From a virus, in IMG/VR virus record IMGVR_UViG_3300025121_000886, positions 29,151 through 93,150 of that record: 64,000 bases of DNA, one strand, 5' to 3'. This document shows positions 54,659 through 61,486 of the stretch, piece by piece; within the stretch, counting starts at the first letter, position 1, and every line of letters starts with the position of its first letter. A model generated the notes under the pieces. The model saw only the letters and a list, made by a program, of their open reading frames with translations. It was not told where the DNA came from and ran no database searches. The position numbers and the translations under genes were made by a program.

Positions 54659-54858
54659 AACATTCTCCAATTAATTTTAAACCAATCATAAATTTTTATA
54701 AAATATTCATTGTATTTTACAGGTTTGACCCCAAACTGCTTTTCTACAACCTCAATATCAATCTCATACCCACATAAAAAATTGCTGCATTTAAAAACAG
54801 TCAATAAAGAAAACAACTTCCGATGACAAATAGGACACAATAAATCATGTTTATACAT
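54640..54858 (-). CDS. Zinc-ribbon miniprotein
   Basis: 72 residues. LLCPICHRKLF and FKCSNFLCGYEID give a four-Cys ribbon, followed by a helix with several Trp. GAGGTTTTT before ATG. Confidence 0.55.
   Translation of the reverse strand: MYKHDLLCPICHRKLFSLLTVFKCSNFLCGYEIDIEVVEKQFGVKPVKYNEYFIKIYDWFKINWRMLWKNQS
54715..54722 (-). promoter_or_regulatory. CTGTAAA-type motif
   Basis: CCTGTAAAATA on the - strand inside the end of the zinc-ribbon gene, 57 bases before the next start at 54658. Confidence 0.25.
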
Positions 54859-54901
54859 AAAAACCTCTGAAACTGTATCAATTCAACAACCAAAATATAT
54901 A

Positions 54902-55045
54902 CTATTGTTCATTATTCAATATCTTCCCAGAAACAGCTGAAAGATCAAGGCTTTTTTCAGAAACAGAAGACCCTAATAATAAATGAAGTTTGTTCTCAGC
55001 AATCTTACATTCAGCATAAGGATAGTATTTCTGAACTTCTTCCAT
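54902..55045 (-). CDS. 47-residue small protein
   Basis: Short gene MEEVQKYYPYAECKIAENKL then HLLLGSSVSEKSLDLSAVSG, with AGAGGATC just before ATG at 55045. Its length, strand and packed position between neighbours support a real gene; function unknown. Confidence 0.55.
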   Translation of the reverse strand: MEEVQKYYPYAECKIAENKLHLLLGSSVSEKSLDLSAVSGKILNNEQ

Positions 55046-55051
55046 GATCCT

Positions 55052-55207
55052 CTACAAACTCCCACATGCTCTTATAAACTTATTTTTAAGACCTTTATCT
55101 GCTAAACTTAATAGATCTTCTGGGGTCAACCCTTTTTCCATAAACCTAACAATATCACCATTATCAGCCGGAAAACGAACCAACCACTCAGCATTTTTCT
55201 TATCCAC
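55052..55207 (-). CDS. 51-residue small protein, GTG start
   Basis: Starts at GTG 55207 behind AAGGGAGAATTTT: VDKKNAEWLVRFPADNGDIV, then RFMEKGLTPEDLLSLADKGL and ending RACGSL. Ends 6 bases before the next small gene. Reads like a genuine small protein with a helical C-terminus. Confidence 0.6.
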   Translation of the reverse strand: MDKKNAEWLVRFPADNGDIVRFMEKGLTPEDLLSLADKGLKNKFIRACGSL

Positions 55208-55218
55208 AAAATTCTCCC

Positions 55219-55836
55219 TTATAATAATTTTCTTGATTGAAAATATTTAAACTGTTCTTTTAATAAATCTTCATCTGTATATTCTAAGCTTAGAGCAATG
55301 CCCACCTCCGATATACTTTTAAAGAATCTTTCTGAAGGAAGTTTCTTTAAGCATTTTCTTGATACATTTTCCCATTCAGCAACGGCAGGTTTTACAAATG
55401 GATTTTCAACGGCATCACAACGACCAATACCACGGGAAATGACTTTATTTCTATTATAATCTGTATAACATGATGAATAACAAGATTCGATGGAATAAAT
55501 CCATAAAAACTCACCTGTAGATCGAGTTTTTTTATTAACATAATTTACCCACGATCCACATTCCGGCTTTAACTCTCTCCCTTCCATCACATTGGGGAGT
55601 CCCATATAACACGAATAAATTAAATTTTTTATATCAGTAATATCTGAATGAAAATCGATATTGATAATCTTATCCCAAACATTTTTGTTAATAAAAGGTA
55701 ATAAATATTCATGTGAATCAACGATTTTAATAGGAATATTTAAAGAGATTAACTTATCAAAAAATGAGGTATAAGAAAATGTTTTGACATTCCAAAAGTC
55801 ACAATCAACAGATAAATAAACCTTTTCAGAATTCAC
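55219..55836 (-). CDS. UPF0489 / peptide-arginase-like protein
   Basis: 205 residues. YLSVDCDFWN (D11, D13), IKIVDSHEYL (D40, H42) and IINIDFHSDI (D61, H63, D65) form an Asp/His set like the metal site of UPF0489-type arginase-fold proteins, some of which act as peptide arginases that turn Arg to ornithine. The remainder (GRCDAVENPF) has no clear family match. GTG start behind AGAGGAATATTAGT. It lies near the degenerate ureohydrolase, so two arginase-fold genes share one cluster. Confidence 0.5.
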   Translation of the reverse strand: MNSEKVYLSVDCDFWNVKTFSYTSFFDKLISLNIPIKIVDSHEYLLPFINKNVWDKIINIDFHSDITDIKNLIYSCYMGLPNVMEGRELKPECGSWVNYVNKKTRSTGEFLWIYSIESCYSSCYTDYNRNKVISRGIGRCDAVENPFVKPAVAEWENVSRKCLKKLPSERFFKSISEVGIALSLEYTDEDLLKEQFKYFQSRKLL

Positions 55837-55971
55837 ACTAATATTCCTCTATAGGTATATTATTTTATTGATATAAAACAGCACTTCTTTTTTAAGAAAA
55901 ATGTGCTAAACTTTAAAATATAAGCACCTATTATTATTTTACAGATATCATCTAAAAAAAGGAAAATGATC
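55837..55971. promoter_or_regulatory. Divergent regulatory region with AGCACTTCTTTTT
   Basis: Contains AGCACTTCTTTTT (55880-55892), the same 13-mer found upstream of the gene at 44024; a partial mirror AAAAATGTGCT follows it. CTGTAAAA on the - strand lies at 55937-55944. The + gene at 55972 is preceded by AAAGGAAAATGATC. Confidence 0.35.
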
Positions 55972-56421
55972 ATGCCCAATATTGAAACAATAATTGACAC
56001 TTTAGAAGAAGATGGTTTTCACAAAGAAGCATATATGGCGAATAAAGCAATAAACAAATTAAGAGAATCAGCCACGAAACCTTCAATAATGTCCTATGAC
56101 AAAAGAGACGAATATGTTAAAATGTTTAGGGAAAACATTAAAGCACCAGTTATTGCACCAAGAATCATGTCTCTTGGCGGTGAAGATCGTTTTAGCATAT
56201 CACTTAAATTATCATTAGAACCAAGAGAATCTTGGATAAATGGGATTTATGAAAATTCTAAATATCTCAGTTTCTTTTTAGAAAATGATGGAGAATTGGA
56301 ATTACATTCATGGGGTTTTTCCAAAAAAACCACAAAAGTTTTCAGAAAGACACATGTCAAGTCTGTAGAAGATGCCATCAAGAAAATCAATATTTATATT
56401 TCACAAATTTCTCAAAATTAA
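55972..56421 (+). CDS. Helical-tag protein with KRDEY box
   Basis: 149 residues. Tag (IETIIDTLEEDGFHKEAYMA), then MSYDKRDEYVKMFRENIKAP, then a beta-rich part (DRFSISLKLSLEPRESWING). ATG 55972 with AAGGAAA 9 bases upstream preferred over ATG 55966. The tag-KRDEY order matches the protein at 35546, about 20 kb away. Isolated + gene in a leftward region. Confidence 0.6.
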   Translation: MPNIETIIDTLEEDGFHKEAYMANKAINKLRESATKPSIMSYDKRDEYVKMFRENIKAPVIAPRIMSLGGEDRFSISLKLSLEPRESWINGIYENSKYLSFFLENDGELELHSWGFSKKTTKVFRKTHVKSVEDAIKKINIYISQISQN

Positions 56422-56463
56422 TAGAGGTCAATATATAAAAGTATATCACCCCCCTAAAAAACA

Positions 56464-56488
56464 AAGGGCAAGTATTAACCTGCCCCTT
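56464..56488. terminator. Bidirectional terminator-like hairpin
   Basis: AAGGGCA, 10-base loop, TGCCCCTT (one bulged C), between the convergent + gene ending 56421 and - gene ending 56614. The remaining DNA in this gap is AT-rich without other signals. Confidence 0.5.
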
Positions 56489-56613
56489 ATCTATCTAAAA
56501 ACATGATAATTTTTTTATACGAAAACTACTCACCTAAAATTAGATCAAAATTATTTTAAAATACAACCATTATGTTTATCATGTTTCTATCTTCTCAAAA
56601 TATTTTCAAAACT

Positions 56614-57207
56614 TCAAACCGTTCCAGTTTTTCGATAACTTTTTACTGATCGGCTCATATCTCTATACATTGAGCTAACACCCAAACTTGTAGCCTCGAA
56701 ACCACTTGATGTAGGTATATTTAAAGAGTTTCCAACATCAAAAGCGTCTTGATTTGCCCCCAAATATATAAATTGCCATCTATAGGTCTCTGTCTGCAAC
56801 TTTATCATTTCTCCAACTTTAGCCTGTGTATAATCAGTACTTGCATTCTCATGACCATCCGTATTAATGAGAACAATAACTCTCTCAGGACGTTCTGTTT
56901 CAGGGGTCTCTGCTAATATCTTTCCATAATCATCAATTGTTTTGCCAATGGCATCATAAAGCGGGGTATCCCCCATCGTGATATAATCATCTAAAGTCAA
57001 TGGCTTTACCTCTTTGATATCAACCCGATCTACGACCTTGACATAACCCTTTCCAGAAAAAAGAATAAGCGAAAATTTAGCTTCACCCGGTTCTTTTTTC
57101 TGTTCCTCAATAAAAGTATTGAGACCACCCACAGCATCACCCCTAATGCTTTCCATCGAACCAGATCGATCACCAATTATAATAACTTCTGTTAAACCTA
57201 TCTTCAT
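56614..57207 (-). CDS. von Willebrand factor A (VWA) domain protein
   Basis: 197 residues, a single VWA domain. MIDAS residues: IIGDRSGSME (DxSxS at about 13-17), MGDTPLYDAIG (Thr) and INTDGHEN (Asp). Binds metal and mediates protein-protein contacts. GGAGTTTTTT before ATG. In phages VWA proteins accompany tellurite-resistance-like or defence modules; here it is alone, next to the nucleoside hydrolase. Confidence 0.88.
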   Translation of the reverse strand: MKIGLTEVIIIGDRSGSMESIRGDAVGGLNTFIEEQKKEPGEAKFSLILFSGKGYVKVVDRVDIKEVKPLTLDDYITMGDTPLYDAIGKTIDDYGKILAETPETERPERVIVLINTDGHENASTDYTQAKVGEMIKLQTETYRWQFIYLGANQDAFDVGNSLNIPTSSGFEATSLGVSSMYRDMSRSVKSYRKTGTV

Positions 57208-57254
57208 AAAAAACTCCTTAATTATATTAATTATTAAACGAAAACTTTAGATTT

Positions 57255-58145
57255 TTAATATCCAATACCGCATAATGTCTCAACGAATTTGTCTGTATTG
57301 ATATTTACAGATATAAAAGTATTCGTCCCATCTTTTAAGCGCGATCCCCAAAATCGCTTATTTTCCACAAATAATTCTACCTCTTTAAACTCACAAACAT
57401 CCCTGTCTATCAAACAACATGCTGCCAGAGGATCATGAAACTTTTTACCTGTAGGACATTTATCAAGATAGAAATCCATACCATCATAAACCATACGAAT
57501 ACCAGGATTTGCATTTTTATGAGATTCAACCTGAGCATGTAATTTTTTATCATAAAATACAGCATGTGTCACATTTTTAGACACAAGATATCGTTTTTTA
57601 ATAAGATCGGTTTTGAGCATAAAAAGTGCCTGGGGTATCCCACCATTAAAATTATAAGTTTGAACCGTTTCCATACCTTTAAAACGGGGGCAATAAACGG
57701 GTGCAATATTATCACCTGCAAAACCACCTTGACCAAACCACATACTTAGTGGAACAGAAGACAATTCTAAAAGAGCGTCATAAGGATTGTGTAAAGCTGC
57801 ACCTGTGATTATAATTAGATTAGGATAGACAATTCTCTCACAATTTATAACATCGGCCGCTCGACCATCAGGTACATATGGTTTCCATTCTCCCAATAAA
57901 TTATGATGAAAAGCCGATACACAAGATTTACCTTTATAATTTGGAATTCTGCTTCCTATAGAGATCAATTTTGATCTATCGGGCAAAAGTATGTTTAGAA
58001 TATGTCTAATAAGCCCGCACTGCTCATCAGAACCAGGATTGGCAGTAACCGCCCGAACATTTACATTTGGATGCCCTGCTAAGAAGCATAGCATAAAATA
58101 ATCATCTGGATCCTGTGTTTCCATATCTATGATTACATCTAACAT
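57255..58145 (-). CDS. Inosine-uridine-type nucleoside hydrolase
   Basis: Splits nucleosides into base and ribose, or acts on related N-ribosyl compounds. Seen: 296 residues; N-terminal VIIDMETQDPDDYFML (Asp-rich Ca site), VNVRAVTANPGSDEQC, central ITGAALHNPYDALLELS, and late GKKFHDPLAACCLID with the catalytic-region HDPLA. ATG 58145 has AAGGAGAATTTT, better than an upstream GTG-like start. Likely nucleotide salvage, degradation of modified nucleosides, or NAD-related chemistry. It lies near macro/ART genes but not in the same unit. Confidence 0.85.
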   Translation of the reverse strand: MLDVIIDMETQDPDDYFMLCFLAGHPNVNVRAVTANPGSDEQCGLIRHILNILLPDRSKLISIGSRIPNYKGKSCVSAFHHNLLGEWKPYVPDGRAADVINCERIVYPNLIIITGAALHNPYDALLELSSVPLSMWFGQGGFAGDNIAPVYCPRFKGMETVQTYNFNGGIPQALFMLKTDLIKKRYLVSKNVTHAVFYDKKLHAQVESHKNANPGIRMVYDGMDFYLDKCPTGKKFHDPLAACCLIDRDVCEFKEVELFVENKRFWGSRLKDGTNTFISVNINTDKFVETLCGIGY

Positions 58146-58155
58146 AAAATTCTCC

Positions 58156-58341
58156 TTAAATGATACTTCCACCCAATAAATAGGCTTGAGTCAATTTTTC
58201 ATCGTGGACGGTCGCATTAAAAAAATGAGCTTTTTCTTTCTCATACTCTTTTTCACATTTTTCTGAACACACAAAATCCCCATCCCGACTTATTAATATA
58301 CCTTTTGTGTGGAAATTTCTTTGACATTGAAAACATTTCAT
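58156..58341 (-). CDS. Zinc-finger miniprotein
   Basis: 61 residues. MKCFQCQRNF and FVCSEKCEKEYEKE give a treble-clef-like four-Cys site. AAGGAGAATTTTA before ATG. Ends 11 bases before the nucleoside hydrolase start. Confidence 0.55.
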   Translation of the reverse strand: MKCFQCQRNFHTKGILISRDGDFVCSEKCEKEYEKEKAHFFNATVHDEKLTQAYLLGGSII

Positions 58342-58381
58342 TAAAATTCTCCTTAGATATATAAAGTTTAGAAAATATATC

Positions 58382-58600
58382 TCATAATTTACAGGAATAA
58401 GATTTTAGAAAATTACCACTCACGTCTTTTGCTAAGTCCACCTTATGAAAATTACAAAAACCCCTAGAGGAATCTAACTCATTACATAAAAAGCATCTAG
58501 CATCCCCGCGAATTAAAACCCCATAGAGATATGCGCCGGGCTTCACATATTTATCAACATCAATCTTTTTAAGATCTTTAGAAGAGACGAATCCATCCAT
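58382..58600 (-). CDS. Zinc-finger miniprotein
   Basis: 72 residues. DARCFLCNELDSSRGFCNFH gives a CxxC...CxxH site; ends SYSCKL. AAGGAGAAATAAG before ATG. Unknown role. Confidence 0.55.
   Translation of the reverse strand: MDGFVSSKDLKKIDVDKYVKPGAYLYGVLIRGDARCFLCNELDSSRGFCNFHKVDLAKDVSGNFLKSYSCKL
58387..58394 (-). promoter_or_regulatory. CTGTAAA-type motif
   Basis: CCTGTAAATTA on the - strand overlapping the end of the gene at 58382 and lying 46 bases before the zinc-finger gene start at 58341. Confidence 0.25.
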
Positions 58601-58601
58601 C

Positions 58602-58922
58602 TTATTTCTCCTTCACTTGATTAAACTCATTATTTTTCTTATCTAAATTATCCGAGAAATGTTTGCCACATTTAGCACATAAAATAGGATTTCCTTTATC
58701 TGAAAATGCCAAGGCTACAAAACCCTCCTGATCTCCCACAAATTTAATTTTACAGCATTGACAAAACATTCGTTTTTTATAAGCAACCCCATCTTTTTTA
58801 AACATCTGCTCTGAGGATTTGACCCATTCCTTAATACTACAAAAATCAAGTTTAACCCTTTCGATTTTGTAGATTGTTATCCGAGTTTCCGTGAAAAAAG
58901 TATCACCAATTTCATTTTTCAT
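58602..58922 (-). CDS. Zinc-binding protein
   Basis: 106 residues. Two CxxC pairs, MFCQCCKIKF and ILCAKCGKHF, give a zinc ribbon in the second half; the first half is beta/helix (ITIYKIERVKLDFCSIKEWV). ATG 58922 with AAAGGCG upstream preferred over TTG 58928. Overlaps the preceding gene end by 11 bases. Confidence 0.5.
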   Translation of the reverse strand: MKNEIGDTFFTETRITIYKIERVKLDFCSIKEWVKSSEQMFKKDGVAYKKRMFCQCCKIKFVGDQEGFVALAFSDKGNPILCAKCGKHFSDNLDKKNNEFNQVKEK

Positions 58923-59124
58923 CTTCAACGCCTTTCTTTAGATTATCCTCTAAAATCTTTTCTTTGTATCTTTCTATGAAACTTTCAAAACCGACCACAT
59001 AATCTTTTAGGGCTTGCATTAAACTCTTAAAACGTTTTTTATACTCTAGCTTGTTCAACTTCACTTTTTTTTCGTTTAATTGCTCCAGATAGTAATAAAT
59101 ACTCACAACTAATTTATTTTTCAA
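58912..59124 (-). CDS. Helical protein downstream of the IS remnant
   Basis: 70 residues, charged and helical (KKVKLNKLEYKKRFKSLMQA). It starts at a TTG 59124 just after an IS right-end hairpin, with GGTGAAATC upstream, so its original 5' end may have been altered by the insertion. Confidence 0.45.
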   Translation of the reverse strand: MKNKLVVSIYYYLEQLNEKKVKLNKLEYKKRFKSLMQALKDYVVGFESFIERYKEKILEDNLKKGVEDEK

Positions 59125-59145
59125 GCAGATTTCACCAGTTAAGGT

Positions 59146-59180
59146 TGTGACACTCCACGGGGCAAGCCCCGTGGCTTCTT
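59146..59180 (-). repeat. IS200/IS605-type right-end hairpin, copy 2
   Basis: On the - strand: CCACGGGGC TT GCCCCGTGG (perfect 9-bp stem, 59155-59174) followed by AGTGTCAC. Shares GGGGCTTGCCCC and the TGTCAC end with the right ends at 22611-22638 and 63652-63681. It directly follows a tnpB remnant. Confidence 0.75.
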
Positions 59181-59181
59181 C

Positions 59182-59530
59182 TTAATTATTTAAGAATTCT
59201 TTTTCTTGTTTCATTGACCGCAACCTATATTCAATAGGTTTTACACAATCTCCACAAGCGTATATTCCCGTATGCCCTACGGTATCTTTTATCTTATTTA
59301 TTCCTATCTCTTTTATATTCTTAGATGCATTCAAATCTCTATCTATGTTCAAACCACAAACAGGACAATTGTAAACTCTCTCTTCTAAAGGCATCTCTTT
59401 TAAATTTTTACAATTGTTACACATCTTCGATGTTGGCTCAAATCTTCCTATCTTCATAAAATACTTAGAATTCCATAATGCCTTATACTCTAACTGTCTC
59501 GAAAACTCTGACCATGAAACATCTGATAAT
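59182..59530 (-). pseudogene. tnpB remnant (C-terminal part)
   Basis: In-frame similarity to TnpB from about 59530: ELSDVSWSEFSRQLEYKALW, NSKYFMKIGRFEPTSKMCNN with the zinc finger MCNNC...NCPVCG, and NIDRDLNASKNIKEIG containing the last RuvC Asp. A TGA precedes ELSDVSW, so the first two-thirds are missing. It belongs to the zinc-finger-containing subgroup, unlike the intact TnpB at 21349, showing that two TnpB lineages share similar right ends. Confidence 0.8.
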
Positions 59531-59698
59531 TCTCAATAAATATTTTGGACAACGACCTTTCTCCTCCAAATAAGCGATAATCTCCTTCTGAGAATTCAAT
59601 TTGAGCAACATATACTGTATTGGATCATATATAAATTTTGGCAACGATTTATATCGTTCTAGCACTTTAACTTTTTCATACCATCTATTTTTTAACAC
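59483..59698 (-). pseudogene. Chimeric ORF: truncated phage gene read through into the tnpB remnant
   Basis: GTG start at 59698 behind AGGGAG. The first about 50 residues (WYEKVKVLERYKSLPKFIYD and so on) are of unknown phage type; the last about 20 (LLRIIRCFMVRVFETVRV) are the tnpB remnant read in another frame. So the IS insertion truncated a phage gene and supplied a new stop. Confidence 0.6.
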
Positions 59699-59731
59699 AG
59701 TAAACTCCCTATCTCTTTTTAGATAACCGTC

Positions 59732-60142
59732 TTAGCACATATCAGTTGAAGAATAAAATTCTCTGATCATATCTTCACTCTGCCGACGCTCCCTAGATAA
59801 CTTCGCTCCCTCCTCTTTCTTTCGATCAAGTTTGCTTAGACTCTCTTTAAACAACTTTCTCTCTTTTTCTTTCTCGATACCTTCCTTCACCCTTCTAATA
59901 GAATTATCCTCAATCAGTTTATAGATTCTAGCAGCTAACCACTTCGAGGAATTAAATATGTTATTATTTAGAGATGGGATGGTATCAATATTCTCACAAG
60001 CCCTTTCCTCTAAATCTTTTATTATACACTCCATCGACCCACATGGAACATAATCCCTTATAATAAAATATAATAGGTTAACAAGAGGATCATTGGAATT
60101 TTTCTCATCAGATTCTTTTTCTTTTAATTGTTCATTATCCAT
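59732..60142 (-). CDS. Charged helical protein
   Basis: 136 residues. Central NLLYFIIRDYVPCGSMECII and a Lys/Glu/Arg-rich C-terminal helix (EKEKERKLFKESLSKLDRKK). Overlaps the GNAT gene end. Unknown function. Confidence 0.5.
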   Translation of the reverse strand: MDNEQLKEKESDEKNSNDPLVNLLYFIIRDYVPCGSMECIIKDLEERACENIDTIPSLNNNIFNSSKWLAARIYKLIEDNSIRRVKEGIEKEKERKLFKESLSKLDRKKEEGAKLSRERRQSEDMIREFYSSTDMC

Positions 60143-60575
60143 AATTTTTTGGCCTTTTTAATATTAAAAATTTTTTATCATCTTCGTGCTCTTTTTGAAT
60201 CGACAAACCGATCTTCTTATAAATATACCGAGCAATATTATTACTCTTCCTAACATACACAAAATCTATTCTATCAACAGAATCTAATAAGACAAAGGAC
60301 AATCCCTTTCTTCTATGTTTAGGATCTATCCATAAAACGATTAACTCTCTATCAGATATATCATAAGAAATTATACCAGCTAACTCGTTCTCAACACCTT
60401 TCTTGACTATTTTCTTGGTTATAATACCCTCAAGAAAACCAGAGATTAAGATTTTATGTCTTTCTTGTTCTTTTCTCCGCTGAAGAAATTTGCATGAGGG
60501 AAACCGATCTAAATCCTCTCTTATAAAAAAACTGATCTGATAATCTTCCAACATTAAACTATTATTATTCAACAC
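60135..60575 (-). CDS. GNAT-family acetyltransferase-like protein
   Basis: 146 residues. ELIVLWIDPKHRRKGLSFVL matches the GNAT acetyl-CoA loop, preceded by a beta-strand (LAGIISYDISDR) and followed by the late VYVRKSNNIARYIYKKIGL. Start at GTG 60575 behind AGAAGGATAC; a later ATG is at 60554. The substrate is unknown; small-molecule or protein acetylation is possible. Confidence 0.78.
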   Translation of the reverse strand: MLNNNSLMLEDYQISFFIREDLDRFPSCKFLQRRKEQERHKILISGFLEGIITKKIVKKGVENELAGIISYDISDRELIVLWIDPKHRRKGLSFVLLDSVDRIDFVYVRKSNNIARYIYKKIGLSIQKEHEDDKKFLILKRPKNYG

Positions 60576-60602
60576 GTATCCTTCTAAATTTTAGCGCGAA
60601 AC

Positions 60603-60824
60603 TCAAAATGTAATATGAGAAACACCTGCCACTAGAGTGGGATTGCATTCATATTCACTCTTAAAATCTTGCTCTGTCTGTTTTCCTAAAGTTACGTATA
60701 CTTTAGGCCCTTGAAGAAAATAAGAAGCTTCCGGGAAAAATTCTCTAATTTTAATAAGATGATCAACCAGAGCAGAGGTAATGTCTTTAAATGCACCTTT
60801 TAATTCTGGAGACGCCTTATCCAA
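60603..60824 (-). CDS. Small hypothetical protein
   Basis: 73 residues. ELKGAFKDITSALVDHLIKI and ASYFLQGPKVYVTLGKQTEQ. It starts at a TTG overlapping the end of the upstream gene by 25 bases, without a clear ribosome site, so translation may be coupled or arise by frameshift. Confidence 0.4.
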   Translation of the reverse strand: MDKASPELKGAFKDITSALVDHLIKIREFFPEASYFLQGPKVYVTLGKQTEQDFKSEYECNPTLVAGVSHITF

Positions 60825-61003
60825 CTACTTAAACATGCTTTCATAGTTTTATAGCATTTCACTTCTGAAATATTATCTTTATCCCCTTCTTTAATCCACA
60901 CCTCCATCTCCCTTAAGTCAAAGGGTAAATTATATTCTAAGGTATATCGAGCTATTTTAACATCCCCATTTTTTGTGATAACTTTTCCTATACATTCGAT
61001 CAT
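60800..61003 (-). CDS. Small hypothetical protein
   Basis: 67 residues, ECIGKVITKNGDVKIARYTL then DLREMEVWIKEGDKDNISEV. GAGGTGGTAA before ATG. Together with the next ORF it may form one functional pair. Confidence 0.5.
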   Translation of the reverse strand: MIECIGKVITKNGDVKIARYTLEYNLPFDLREMEVWIKEGDKDNISEVKCYKTMKACLSSWIRRLQN

Positions 61004-61011
61004 TTACCACC

Positions 61012-61425
61012 TCATTTTATTTTCAGTAGAAGACTTCCACTCAAACTCTTTAGGGTCTCAAAAAGATTAATTTCCATCGCTTTTACAGCAGCATCCTCGT
61101 ATAAAATATTCCCTTTAGAAGCTTCATATAAGAGAGTATTTATAATCTGAAGTTCTCTCTTATTTAATTCAACTTCTATAATCTCTTTTACAGACCAATC
61201 CTTACTCATTGCCTCTCTTATTTCTAGAGAAGAGATTATCCTAGAAAAATTTGTATCAACACCTTTTAGAATTTTTTGTTTATCCTCAGCTAAACAAAAT
61301 TTACAGGAATTACATATATTCACCTCTTTATAATAAGTTAAAACTCTCTTTATAAAAGCTGAAAACCAAGTAATTTCTGATTTTGTCATTAAAAAAGTTA
61401 TCTTATAATCGTCTTTGATCTTCAT
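61012..61425 (-). CDS. Helical protein with central Cys cluster
   Basis: 137 residues. ICNSCKFCLAED gives three Cys at about 38-44; the rest is helical (REAMSKDWSVKEIIEVELNK). GGAGGATAG before ATG. Unknown function. Confidence 0.5.
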   Translation of the reverse strand: MKIKDDYKITFLMTKSEITWFSAFIKRVLTYYKEVNICNSCKFCLAEDKQKILKGVDTNFSRIISSLEIREAMSKDWSVKEIIEVELNKRELQIINTLLYEASKGNILYEDAAVKAMEINLFETLKSLSGSLLLKIK

Positions 61426-61486
61426 CTATCCTCCCTATTTAATCAAATACCTAACTATATTTTTCACGCGTAACACTTCTCATCTT

